From Skeletonema tropicum (taxonomy: Eukaryota; Bacillariophyta; Thalassiosirophyceae; Thalassiosirales; Thalassiosiraceae): a DNA stretch of 64,000 nucleotides. The position numbers and the translations under genes were made by a program. The stretch's first letter is position 1; each line of letters opens with the position of its first letter. The DNA is taken from positions 1 through 64,000 of the forward strand of contig CM074133.1 of NCBI GenBank assembly GCA_037178625.1, written 5' to 3'. Positions 51,288 to 61,104 of this stretch are shown here, piece after piece. The notes beneath the pieces are model-generated. The model was given only the letters and a program-made list of their open reading frames with translations, ran no database searches and was not told where the DNA came from.

Positions 51288-52352
51288 ATGGGTGAAACTA
51301 AAGCAGAACACGTCCTAGCCAGGGAGTACAACGTAATGGCGTCTGACATCTTCAAGGACAGAAAGATGCACATGTTAGCTTCGCTACATTTCAACAAACT
51401 GGGGAATACCATCTTCGTCATTTCGGCTTTCATCACGCTTTTCCAGGCAGGATTGGCGATCTTTGCCCAGACTGAGTTAAAGGGAGTACCCGAGGACGAG
51501 TGGGACACCCACCAGGCCAATATTACCGTGGCGATTGCTTTCTTGGCCGCCTTTTCTGTCTTTTGGCAGTCATTGGTCAAGAACTGGAACTTCAACGGGA
51601 GGGCCTCGCTTCACGACTCTGCGGCGGCTGCGCTAGGGAAGCTCTTCAAAACAGCGGACTTGAAGCGAAGGCAAGAAAATTTGACGAAGACGAAGAAGAA
51701 AGCAAAGGCTGAAGCCATTGCTGCTAGTGTGAGCATGTCTCAAGCTCAAGCTGCTTCTTTAGCTGCTTCCTTAGCTCCTACTAGTCCTACTATGTCTAAC
51801 CTTACCACTGAGCCTGAGGCTGAGGAGGGGGATGCCCAACCTCCCAATTCTGAAGATGCTGCCGCTGCTGCCGCCGCCGCCGCCGCTGATGAGAGTTCTG
51901 ATCTGTTCGACCAATTGGTCAAGCAGTACGAGCAGGCGCTCGAGGGCTGCACCTCCTTTATTCCTCCAAGAATTGTGTCCGCATTTGAGCTCCTTGACAA
52001 CAAGATTACAGTATGCAAGAACAAGGTTTACTCTGGTACGAAAAGTGAGGATGGAGTCAGAGTTGAGTGGGAGAAAGTTTACCCAACTTTGTACAAAGAG
52101 CTCTATGCGACAATCATCAACCAACGCTTTTTTCCTTACCGAACCCCAAATCCGAAGTATGTTGTTGATGAAACACTGAAAAGGTTCAAGACAGAGTTGA
52201 AACCCGAATTGTTGGATGTCTTGCTTGCTAGGAACGGTGAAATTCAAACGAAGTATGATGACTTTATGAAGGATGACAAATTCATGAAGAATGACAAGTT
52301 CATGAAGCAGGTTGAGGAGGAGAAGGTCGAGGAGGAGGATGAGGTTGTTTAG
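51288..52352 (+). CDS. Two-helix membrane protein, SLATT-like topology, paralogue 3
   Basis: The protein has 354 residues from the conserved MGETKAEHVL start. It is nearly identical to the 49450 product through both helices and the C-terminal domain. It differs in the linker (extra Ala and SLAASLAPTSPT) and at the end, where DDFMKDDKFMKNDKFMKQ is a small internal expansion followed by a Glu/Val-rich tail. The linker and tail changes are in frame, so both copies probably remain functional. Confidence 0.85.
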   Translation: MGETKAEHVLAREYNVMASDIFKDRKMHMLASLHFNKLGNTIFVISAFITLFQAGLAIFAQTELKGVPEDEWDTHQANITVAIAFLAAFSVFWQSLVKNWNFNGRASLHDSAAAALGKLFKTADLKRRQENLTKTKKKAKAEAIAASVSMSQAQAASLAASLAPTSPTMSNLTTEPEAEEGDAQPPNSEDAAAAAAAAAADESSDLFDQLVKQYEQALEGCTSFIPPRIVSAFELLDNKITVCKNKVYSGTKSEDGVRVEWEKVYPTLYKELYATIINQRFFPYRTPNPKYVVDETLKRFKTELKPELLDVLLARNGEIQTKYDDFMKDDKFMKNDKFMKQVEEEKVEEEDEVV

Positions 52353-52805
52353 GTGGGTTGAATATGTAATGAGGATGAACAACTGTTACTGCTATCATCC
52401 GTCACTATTACAATTCAGAGGCCATCATATGTGTTAACGCATCATCATTATCATCACTTCTACTTCGACTTAAGTGTATCAAGACATACTTTCCTCACAA
52501 CAATACGCTAATAATTAAGTACGCGCTCCATTCTCGAGCTCGAGTGCTCATTTTTTTCGGATGAGATAGCTGTCTCAATCATTTTTCCCAGTGACATAAA
52601 GCGACAGTATGTAGCTTAGCCTCGCCTTCACAGAAACTGTGTGTCCACCCGACTATTGCCTCGGCTGAATCCCTTGGTTGAGCACTCTATGCAAAGCGAA
52701 AGAAGAGGCAGTGCTCATAGTCGACTCCTCATCATAGGCTCAGAAACTTTAGAAGCATCCACCAGCATCAAGCATCATACTTCATACTCCAATACCTTGT
52801 CGCAA
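52353..52805. other. Intergenic
   Basis: No gene is recognised. An upstream in-frame ATG at 52641 extends the next gene, but that extension has no counterpart in its paralogue. Confidence 0.4.
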
Positions 52806-53708
52806 ATGGGTCGTCTACCACCACATGAATACACGGATGAACCCCGCGGAGGCTTCGAACAAATCATGGACAAACTCCCTCAAACTAGCCAACAGCCCGA
52901 CACGAATGATGTCAGTTGGACAGCAGTTACTTCCTCGAAAGAAGATCCGGATTCCATGACGGCAGCACGGAATTCCAAATCGTATTTTGTCTTTGCTTCT
53001 TTCATGACGCTGTTGGGATTGAGCTTTTCAATTGTCTCCATGATGTCCTGCAGTTTTGGCGTTGTGAATTGGGCAGTGGATGGAAGCACTACAGCGACTC
53101 AGTATAGTATTACTCATCTTGGGCTCTTCAGATGGTACAATCCCAGAACGTCGAGTTGCATGGCATACACTCAGGATATGACAGATTTCCTGTACGTGAA
53201 TGGTGCTGCTAGGGGACTGTCGGTTGCGGCGTTGGTGCTTGGAGGGTGTGCAGCTTTGATAATTTTTGTTGTCGCAATGGCCAATTTAGGAGGTTGTGTC
53301 AAAAAGCAATCTCGCTCTCGATTCAATCTCAATTCAACATCCCTTTCGACTACCTTCTTTGTGTTGTCAGCGTTGACATTCATCTCGTCCATTCTGCAAT
53401 TATGCACACTGACATATTTCAATCACGGAAATCTACCCGATTCTGTGACTACGTGTAATGCCAATCAGGACTCGAATTGTACCATGGGGATGGGAGCACA
53501 TTATGGAGTTGCTGCGTTCTTCGTGTACAGATTGGGTGCTTTGTTTTTGCCTTGGCTGGGGTTGGGTGTCGATGGGCAGAAATGGCGACACCTGATGGTG
53601 GGGATTTGGATACAGATTTGGAGGAGAGTCTGCTTGGTACGGTTTAGGATTGGATTTCATGCATTCTGCATTCCCTGGTTTCATAAAGAAATGTCAGGTG
53701 TCAATTAG
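52806..53708 (+). CDS. Four-helix membrane protein, paralogue 2, with a C-terminal frameshift
   Basis: From Met 52806 (MGRLPPHEYTDE) the frame follows the 44241 protein closely: SYFVFASFMTLLGLSFSIVS, NWAVDG, HLGLFRWYNPRTSSC, the second and third helices, and CNANQDSNCTMGMGAHYG. At about 53530, within the fourth helix, the agreement stops. The paralogue's CFVYVMAGVGCRAA matches the next reading frame (CFVFALAGVGCRWAE), which runs to a stop at about 53646. The annotated frame instead continues to 53708 with an unrelated, basic tail. A one-base loss (or two-base gain) near 53530 explains this. The gene may be decaying, or the assembly may hold an error. Confidence 0.7.
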   Translation: MGRLPPHEYTDEPRGGFEQIMDKLPQTSQQPDTNDVSWTAVTSSKEDPDSMTAARNSKSYFVFASFMTLLGLSFSIVSMMSCSFGVVNWAVDGSTTATQYSITHLGLFRWYNPRTSSCMAYTQDMTDFLYVNGAARGLSVAALVLGGCAALIIFVVAMANLGGCVKKQSRSRFNLNSTSLSTTFFVLSALTFISSILQLCTLTYFNHGNLPDSVTTCNANQDSNCTMGMGAHYGVAAFFVYRLGALFLPWLGLGVDGQKWRHLMVGIWIQIWRRVCLVRFRIGFHAFCIPWFHKEMSGVN

Positions 53709-53801
53709 CTAATGTTGCGTTATATTTATGTATTCTATTTCATAGCAGCCGCCTCAGCAGCTTTATTGCTGGTATGTATCCACATTGTGTATGATCCCTC
53801 T

Positions 53802-55898
53802 TCATCCATTGCCCATGAATTTGCTCACAAGAATCATGACTGTGCTCATGTCACTCTCTACAATTACAGCCTCCTTGTCACCTTTGCCAGTAATACCCTG
53901 ACTGGAAGATATAAATGCTTCATCGTCCAGACCTGCACTTTCACATCCTTCCAATAACTCTAATGACTCAAAGTCAACACCAAGCGCTTCTTCAAACTGC
54001 TTCACAGTCCTCACAGTTCCAAGACCTCTCCCCATGCCTCGAAGTTGCATTCGGACTACATTCAACGAAGCTTCTCTCCCCCGTGTTGGGTCAGTCGCAT
54101 CGATAGCATTGTCAGCAGTATTATCGCTCTTTGCCACTTGCTCCTTTCTCAGCGGGTTGCGCTTCCACTTGTGATAACAAACCGTCTCAGGAGGTGCATA
54201 GAGGTCAACGCCATTTGTGAACAGTCGTACAGCCATGGATATTTCTTCTCCAAAGAATAGCCCATGAAGTTTTCCATCGTAGGGACACAACTCTAGGAGT
54301 GAAGATTGGAAGAAGTTGAATCCTGCTGCGAATAGTAGACAGGGAGTGTTGCTGTTGTCCTGCTTAGTATTTGCACTTCTTTGACGATTCACTAACAAGC
54401 GACCCTTCTGTCGCAACATCCCATCCTTCTCATGAAACTTCCAAGGTACAAGGATTGTCCCTCGAGTCTCAGCGTGTGGACCTGGACCATGTGGAGGATC
54501 ATAATTGGGTGGATAGGTAGTTAACACTGACATGGATGGTTCACGACATTGATTCAACTGATGAATGAGGTATACATCCCAGCCAGGCCGAAAGCGCATG
54601 TGCGAATCGATTTGAAGGACGTATTGTTCTCCACGATGGAGTGATTGGGCAAGATGGCGTGCGTAGCATGGTCCTGTGGCATGCCGATGGTCAATGGTGA
54701 TTGTTCGGAGATTTGTCTGTTGATTCCATTGATACTTCTTTTTGAAGTATGAGGTATAGTCGTTTCCACTTGTGAATTGCTCCATTTCTTCATTGGAAGA
54801 GGTATCAACCTGGAACACAACCCCGATGTAGATCCTTTGTGGATTTGCCGATGTCTCAATCAGTGATTTGATGGTAGGAAATGTTTCAATATCACGATAG
54901 GATGGAATGGCAACGAATATAGTAGCATCTCTTTGTTGTTGAGTGACTGACTCTGCGATGGGTAATGGTGGAGGGAGGACAGTGTCGGAGATGTTGATTG
55001 TCTCTCCACTATTACTTGTTGTACTCTCTTTCCCAATCGATTCTACCAGCTCATCATTATCTTTTATAACTCTTCGTCCATAAATCCAAACAGTAATTGC
55101 AATCCTCTCACGCCGTTTGCTCGGCATGACCTCATGCTCCATCACATCGGAACGAAATACCACAAATCGCCCTGAATGGGGTGTCACATCAAAATAACTA
55201 CCATGACTTGCTTCTTCTTTGCTCTCATTGTTTTGTTGCGGCAAAAACATCCGCAGAGCACCTCCATCTAATTGTGCATCCCAATCCGACGGAGTTAAAT
55301 AGTACACAAATGTCAATAATCGTTGCATCTTCCTCCCCTCTTCATCGCCTGATTTGTTGTGATTTCCCTCCTGTGTACATGCCATTCCTCGATCACAATG
55401 ACGTGGATAACCAGAGTTGTCGTCCCCGCAGTATCTGGCTAGTTGTACAGATGTTTGATTCGTATCAAATTCAAAGTGCTGATGAAAAATGCTGTCATGT
55501 TTGGTGACTGTACTTTCAATCGAGTGTATCAGACGATGCAGATGTGGATAATTCAGAGGAAAATCTGGTCGAGATCGTTCCGCTCGTGATATGAACGCTG
55601 ATTCATCACCTCTTACGTTGATGCTGGCAGTATTGTTATTAGGGTTGCCATCATCAAGAAATCCTCCCAAGAGAGATTGCAGGTTGACATCTAACGCTGT
55701 ACGGGCGGGAGCTAGCCGTCCTTTCGTTGCATTATTTTCGCCGTCACCGCCGATCCAGCCATTGATACGTAATTCTTGAAGCAGATGCAGCGGAAATGAA
55801 GCCTCCAATGCATGATCGATTATGTCATAACCACCACCGATGCCGTTGCAGAGGAGAAGCTGCTCCGTTTTGGGTGTCCAGCCGCTCAGTATTGCCAT
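53802..55898 (-). CDS. PHD/PhyA-type prolyl 4-hydroxylase fused to a Gnt1-type GlcNAc transferase
   Basis: This single exon encodes 698 residues from Met 55898; an in-frame Met at 56024 adds 42 poorly conserved residues. Residues about 10-280 form an Fe(II)/2-oxoglutarate dioxygenase of the EGLN/PhyA kind. The domain includes INVRGDES (93-100), LARYCGDDNSGYPRHCD with iron ligands His167 and Asp169, RLLTFVYYLTPSDWDAQLDG (193-212), distal His255 and the 2-oxoglutarate-binding Arg265 in RIAITVW. Residues about 323-665 match the GlcNAc polypeptide transferase family typified by Dictyostelium Gnt1. They show TIFVAIPSYRDIETFPTIKS, IDHRHATGPCYARHLA and the catalytic DSH in LQIDSHMRFRPGWD. In Dictyostelium and Toxoplasma separate enzymes hydroxylate a proline of Skp1 and then add GlcNAc. 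One protein here seems able to do both. No signal peptide is seen, so cytosol or nucleus is likely. Regulation by oxygen is inference. Confidence 0.9.
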   Translation of the reverse strand: MAILSGWTPKTEQLLLCNGIGGGYDIIDHALEASFPLHLLQELRINGWIGGDGENNATKGRLAPARTALDVNLQSLLGGFLDDGNPNNNTASINVRGDESAFISRAERSRPDFPLNYPHLHRLIHSIESTVTKHDSIFHQHFEFDTNQTSVQLARYCGDDNSGYPRHCDRGMACTQEGNHNKSGDEEGRKMQRLLTFVYYLTPSDWDAQLDGGALRMFLPQQNNESKEEASHGSYFDVTPHSGRFVVFRSDVMEHEVMPSKRRERIAITVWIYGRRVIKDNDELVESIGKESTTSNSGETINISDTVLPPPLPIAESVTQQQRDATIFVAIPSYRDIETFPTIKSLIETSANPQRIYIGVVFQVDTSSNEEMEQFTSGNDYTSYFKKKYQWNQQTNLRTITIDHRHATGPCYARHLAQSLHRGEQYVLQIDSHMRFRPGWDVYLIHQLNQCREPSMSVLTTYPPNYDPPHGPGPHAETRGTILVPWKFHEKDGMLRQKGRLLVNRQRSANTKQDNSNTPCLLFAAGFNFFQSSLLELCPYDGKLHGLFFGEEISMAVRLFTNGVDLYAPPETVCYHKWKRNPLRKEQVAKSDNTADNAIDATDPTRGREASLNVVRMQLRGMGRGLGTVRTVKQFEEALGVDFESLELLEGCESAGLDDEAFISSSQGITGKGDKEAVIVESDMSTVMILVSKFMGNG

Positions 55899-56170
55899 GG
55901 TTTTTATGGTTTGCTTGATGTATGATGTATGAAAGATGAGTCTTCGGGTATGTAGGTACGCATGCGTTTTCACCATCTTCTCTCTACCATACCTCAGCAT
56001 CAACGATTGAGACCTATCAAGCAAGAATTCATCTCGATAGCATCTACTTACTAATTGTAGACTCTTTCCTAAATTTATGAAATTATTGCCTTGAAATAGC
56101 AGAGCAAAGCAGCTCTCTCAACTATCTTACCCGCCCACGGCAACACAGACATTGTTCCTTCATCTTTTGC

Positions 56171-58367
56171 TCACCAAGCAAATGTTTCTGTATGAAGCTC
56201 TAAATCGTACTTGTTCGATATCTTTCGCAGCTTACTCTCCACACTTTTGCTACCTCCACAATATAATAATCCCCATGTATTCAATACTCGTTTCTTATCA
56301 AGTGCAGAAACAAAGTCTTCTGCTCCTACTTGCATCTCCCATGGACGAGATTGAATTGCCATGGAGGTACTGCGTTGGTAACGTGTTAATTTGGGATAAT
56401 TGTGGTGCTGGTGCCTTTTGTGCAACCCTTGATAGCTCTGGGAGGCAGATGACAGTTCAGGAGGAATGTAATTACCATTCCTAGCGGAATTGTCATAAAT
56501 TGCAAACTGTTCCTTCACCACTTGTAACAAGTTCTTGTTCCTGTCATCGGCCCTTTCATCGACAAGGCTGCTCAGTAGAAAGCCTTTCTCGTGTGCCAAG
56601 AAGGTTAGCTCTTCGATGATCTCATCTTCTAACATACCTTCACTTTCCAGCTCCCACACCTTTTTCGCTATCATTCCACGCACCTGCAACTTCTCACTTG
56701 GAACAGCGGCTTCCGGCACTCCCTTGCCTGTCTCGATTCCAAAAATGATATTGGGAATGATCATATCAAAGTCAGGCCGACTTTTAATCAGTTTGATGTT
56801 AGAGTTCAGCTTGGCATTTTCGACGGCGGGGCTTAGTGCATCCTTTCCAGTGTAGAAGATAAGGATCCACCCATCATTATTTAGCCATAGATGATCCATG
56901 AAAAACTCAAGCACTTCATGATAGCAAATGATAAACATGAGAGAGATGATGACGAATGAGTTCATCACATTGGTGGCGTGCAGCAGCAATCCAATAAAAA
57001 TGACCAACAGAGCTCTACTTACTGGCAACATCCCTACAAGCCCAAATGAGATTGATCCGTCGGCTCTCCCTATGAGCCCTAATAACTGACAGAGCAGGAG
57101 TGATCCCAATGCCAGTCGCCACGCATATTGTATTATCGAATGCTAACGCATTATTGTAAGGACTTACAAAGGGTCCTTGAATCCAAGCAGGTCTCACGGT
57201 GTTTCTCTGCAGTTGTGCATGGACTTCTTTCGTCCAATTGCCAACATTGAGCATGAACACTTGCCTCAAATTGGGATTTGAAGGATGCTCAAATAGTGAA
57301 AAGGCATGCCATTGATTCTTGCTGACCCACGGAAGGCAAACGTAGCCATATCCTCCTTGAGCGTATGCCTTCTGGAAGTTATCGGATACTGCCAATGTCA
57401 TTTGAACTCCGCTCGGCAAGACATTAAATACTGTCGTCTCGATCATTTCCGTCATGAAGAACATTACGTAGGCAGCGTCAAGGGTGTAGTAAACGATACA
57501 AAACCCTAATATCACCTGATTATATCCTCCGTTGGGCCAAGCGCTAGTTTTGTTGTGATAGCACATTGCCACGGCAAATATGTAAAAGAAGGTAATATGC
57601 AAGAACTTGCGCACCTCGTACGACATCGACTGCATCAACTTCTGTACCATCATTGGAATACACACCAGCACACATGCAAACAGAGCAATAAGACCGGTAA
57701 TTCCAGCAATGTGCGTCCACAACAAGTCGATGTTGCCTTGTAATCCCCAACGCAGGCAGTGGAACAGGGTGTGCACCCAAATATCAATCGCTAGAAACTT
57801 TCCACAGAACGAGTGCAGCTCATGCTGATCATGAACCATGTACAAAGAAAACGGTGTTGTCATTAAGAAGTTGATTGTGGCCTTGCATTTCGTCATGAAT
57901 ACTAGGAAGATGCATGGATACATGGTGAAAGCCGAGATGCGCGAGATGGCCAAGCATATTAATGAGATTCTATCTTTGGCAACGACAGCTCGTTTGGGAC
58001 CAAGCGGATCCCCTTCCAACTGGATGACTCCTGCTGCTGTATTCTCTGGGTTCCATACGTCAACGATGCGCCATTGACCGAGAGGAGCATAAGGGTCGAT
58101 GAGACCATTCGGATAGTATCGAAAAGTCATCACGAGGATGTAAATTGCACACAGTAGCTGCGCCGTCTTCAAACCCTTGTATCGTGTCGATTTGAAATAC
58201 CGCCCAAAGCTGAATGAGCGGCGAGATTGCTGCTTGGCTGGATGCATGACTAGGTTCTCATCATCGAACGACTTTGATGGCGATACTTCGACGGTATCAC
58301 TTGTCGGCTCGGATGAAGCGATCACATCGAAATGATGTGGTTGAGCGTGTGAGATGTACATGATCAA
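56171..58367 (-). CDS. Ferric reductase / NADPH oxidase family membrane protein
   Basis: Exons 58367-57023 and 56913-56171 join across a 109-base GTAAGT...GAAG intron in phase 1, giving 695 residues. Several membrane helices lie between about 68 and 330. Two histidine pairs 14 apart (His185/His199 and His257/His271) would hold two hemes across the membrane. The C-terminal half is the flavin/NADPH domain: QGPFVSPYNNALAFDN, CVATGIGITPA and, near the end, NTWGLLYCGGSKSVE with a terminal Phe-Ala-Trp. The usual HPF-T FAD motif is replaced by HAFSLFEHPS. The long loop between heme domain and first helices is family-like. It may reduce ferric iron outside the cell or make superoxide; sequence alone does not decide. 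No EF-hand is visible. Confidence 0.9.
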
Positions 58368-58942
58368 TTATTATTCTGCAGCCAATCTTATGGAGGATGA
58401 TTACAATGGTATTATCATTTGGTAGCCAGCTGAAAAGATACTTGAGATCTAATGGGGGTGATTATGTGCTCCTCAAAAATTTGAAACTATGAACACAGTG
58501 AAGTGCGCTGAGGTGAGTGTGAGAGTTGAAGAAGATTACAAATCCGGTACTCAAATGTTCACACATTCACAAATGAATAAGGTGACGTCACAAAGGAATC
58601 GTCTAGGGAACTTACGTGTCCCCAAGTAACGCCTCACTTTACTTGAACGTTCAGATTTTTACTTGACAAATTTGGCAAGGCAGAAGAGCCACATCTTGCT
58701 TTAGGCCCGATGTAACTCATCTGAGAACGTCCAGTCCCTCTCATTGAGCTGTAGCCAACTTCTTCCTCAGGGTTCGGGTTGGGCTGCTCTCTTATTACTT
58801 ATTACCAAGCAGTTTTGAAGAATAGGAGTGGGATTCGTTTACACACAGCTGTTGTTCTACTTCGTCTTCCATTGTTTCCTCTACCTTGATATCAAAGAAG
58901 TGCAGCACAGCAGAATTCATTACCCTACTATCGATCACCGCG
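58368..58942. promoter_or_regulatory. Divergent promoter region with a CRE-like palindrome
   Basis: This lies between the reductase (minus) and the unknown gene (plus). TGACGTCA at 58583-58590 is the perfect palindrome bound by many bZIP factors; in diatoms TGACGT-type elements are linked to CO2/cAMP responses. Whether it is used here is unknown. Confidence 0.4.
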
Positions 58943-59965
58943 ATGAAATACAAATACATCGAAGAGTTCATGGGACTCGTCTCACAATGCCCTGCATTAG
59001 AGTGTCATTTCAACTCAGCAGCGCAAATCTCATCGTCACTTGCATCCATCAACGCCGCCGTGACCAATGGCTCATTCTCATCATCAGCTTTCGTAACGGG
59101 GGATGTTGACCCGTCCTCTGTTCTCTGCCTAGTCCTAGGTGATGGAGATTCTCCTAGGACTGCTCTTGCGGCCGCTATCAAGAACGGCTGGACAGTCGTT
59201 TCTATTGACGAGAAGCTTGACAAATCATGGGTTGGTCGTCGAGATGGTCTTGGTAACTCGTCGTCTGCGCATAGATACGTAGGCTTCCGTGGGACGATGA
59301 ACGATTTCCTTTTCGACGGTAAAGGAATGATTCAGTCATCGCTGTGTGACGCACATCACTTTCAACACTTGATCATCATATGCATTGAAAACGCGAGCAA
59401 TTTTGATCGGCTACGGACTCTTCGTGGACGGTGTGGAGTCGCTGATCTTCGAATGATTTTCAACAATATACCCGCCACTGTCGTCTCTGTGTCATCTTCT
59501 AATCTCACGCAGTGTCCGTTCCAATCTACGAAAGGCTCATCATACCTTGACAAAGGCATCTTGTCGCCAAATAGGCACGTCACGGTTTGGAACTTCGAAT
59601 CATCATCCAAGAGATCCTTCGACTCATCGGTCCCTACAGCAACTGTGACAATCTCTAGTTCGTCCGAGGCATCATCGATGACTCAACACGACGCTGGAAG
59701 TCGTCAGGAGACTGTAGCGCAGGTAAGCTTGACGTACGGGCATAGCTCAAAGGTAGCACAACTACAGTTGCAAGAAGCTCTAGCCGCAATCAAGAATTCT
59801 GAAATGAGGAATCGGCAACGCACAACACCTTCGGTAACACCTATTCAGGAGACTAGATATCATCATCGGACGAAATCATCCAGAGAACCAGTCCAAACAA
59901 AAAGTAAATTGTCACTCGGCATCAGAAGTCCAATCACCTTTCGAAAACGGATAGTAGAGGTCTAA
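58943..59965 (+). CDS. Unknown protein of a stramenopile-type family
   Basis: The chosen start (MKYKYIEEFMGL) sits at the beginning of similarity-like sequence; an upstream Met at 58886 is possible. The 340 residues begin with a helical segment. Then comes SVLCLVLGDGDSPRTALAAA followed by IKNGWTVVSIDEKLD, a Rossmann-like strand, glycine loop and strand with the order GDG-PRTA-GW-SID. I recall this pattern from unnamed diatom and brown-alga proteins. A second half has IIICIENASNFDRLRTLRGR and a Ser/Thr-rich, basic tail. It may bind a nucleotide, but no catalytic signature is certain. Confidence 0.75.
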   Translation: MKYKYIEEFMGLVSQCPALECHFNSAAQISSSLASINAAVTNGSFSSSAFVTGDVDPSSVLCLVLGDGDSPRTALAAAIKNGWTVVSIDEKLDKSWVGRRDGLGNSSSAHRYVGFRGTMNDFLFDGKGMIQSSLCDAHHFQHLIIICIENASNFDRLRTLRGRCGVADLRMIFNNIPATVVSVSSSNLTQCPFQSTKGSSYLDKGILSPNRHVTVWNFESSSKRSFDSSVPTATVTISSSSEASSMTQHDAGSRQETVAQVSLTYGHSSKVAQLQLQEALAAIKNSEMRNRQRTTPSVTPIQETRYHHRTKSSREPVQTKSKLSLGIRSPITFRKRIVEV

Positions 59966-60252
59966 CTCTGTGATGGTATACATGGTTAGGTTATTGGAGA
60001 GCATATGGAGAGCATATATGTATATATCACAAAAATAAAAGTAGATCAAGTCAGCAAATTTGTTATGTTTCTACACTTCGGTACCATTTAATAAGTTCAA
60101 GGCTTGCATCAGATCATGAGCACAAGTATTTGAAAGAGCAGACAAAGCAGACTCTTCCTTTTTGTTGGAAAAAGGGAAAGAGTGCAATGGCAATGTCCTA
60201 GATTAGCTTTAGCTTGAACATGACAGCATGGGAATGGTAGGAGTAGAAATGT
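59966..60252. other. Intergenic, convergent gene ends
   Basis: The region is AT-rich with GAGCATATGGAGAGCATAT and AAAATAAAAG, consistent with 3' UTRs. Nothing else is seen. Confidence 0.5.
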
Positions 60253-61104
60253 TCAGAACATATCAGTAAACTTGAACCGGCCGACCCATAGATATTTCGA
60301 TTGCCTCTTGACAGCTATCACGCCATCTTTTGCATAAGATATACCATTTGGCCCGGCAAATATCTTGTCGGAATCCAACGGATATGATTTCTCCAAGTCA
60401 TTGAGCCGTGATTGTAATTTCTTCTTTCTTTCCACCAACTTGACAATGTGTCGAAAGTTGAATACATTTTGTACTATATCTCCAAGCAAATTACCTGCAG
60501 CTGGAGAACTTCGTATCTTATTCAATCTCGCATTCGTGAGCTCAATAGTCGACAGTACCTGTTTCTTCTCCTTCCTTGCATTTTCTAGCGCAAGCATGCT
60601 TTCATCGGTAGAGGATGGCATCCAACACCTGCAAAGAAAGTATATACGTTCAGCTGGAAGCTCAACATCATTCCTCTTTGCTCCATTAGGAAAGTTTAAA
60701 TACCATCGTAGTGCGTGTAGTTCACTTTCTCTGTTTTGCACTTGGCAACCATAAGCTCCAGGCTCAACATCGATAATTTCCGAGCCTGATACGCTGATGA
60801 AGGATGGCTGCTTGAGCGGAATGACTGTTTGCAGCTTGTTGCCCATCAACGCATCTCCGCCTAACATTTCTTTCGTCATCTGTTCAGCGTTATCTGTAAA
60901 ACCAACTTCTAATGTAAAACCTAGCTTTGCTCCACTTGCCGCCCACTCTGTAGGCATGGCTGTGCCAGGAATCCGGCCAACTTCTACCGCAAGTGTAGCC
61001 TGAGTATTTTCAATCCTTTGCAGGAGAGAGAGACCCGTAAACGCATAGCATGATATTTTTGAAAGGGATAAAATTAGGACCAATTTGATACTCATCCAAC
61101 TCAT
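60253..61104 (-). CDS. Plastid-targeted unknown protein
   Basis: This intronless frame encodes 283 residues. Residues 1-21 are a signal peptide ending ISCYA, with Phe22 (FTGLS) next, the diatom plastid import signature. The mature region begins with VGRIPGTAMPTEWAASGAKL and GFTLEVGFTDNAEQM, then a stretch around SEIIDVEPGAYGCQVQNRES that looks like beta structure with WYLNFPNG. A coiled-coil helix (about 170-235) is rich in Lys and Glu. The end is GVIAVKRQSKYLWVGRFKFT. I know similar proteins only as conserved unknowns of algae with red plastids. It is probably stromal, since no thylakoid helix is visible. Confidence 0.8.
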   Translation of the reverse strand: MSWMSIKLVLILSLSKISCYAFTGLSLLQRIENTQATLAVEVGRIPGTAMPTEWAASGAKLGFTLEVGFTDNAEQMTKEMLGGDALMGNKLQTVIPLKQPSFISVSGSEIIDVEPGAYGCQVQNRESELHALRWYLNFPNGAKRNDVELPAERIYFLCRCWMPSSTDESMLALENARKEKKQVLSTIELTNARLNKIRSSPAAGNLLGDIVQNVFNFRHIVKLVERKKKLQSRLNDLEKSYPLDSDKIFAGPNGISYAKDGVIAVKRQSKYLWVGRFKFTDMF

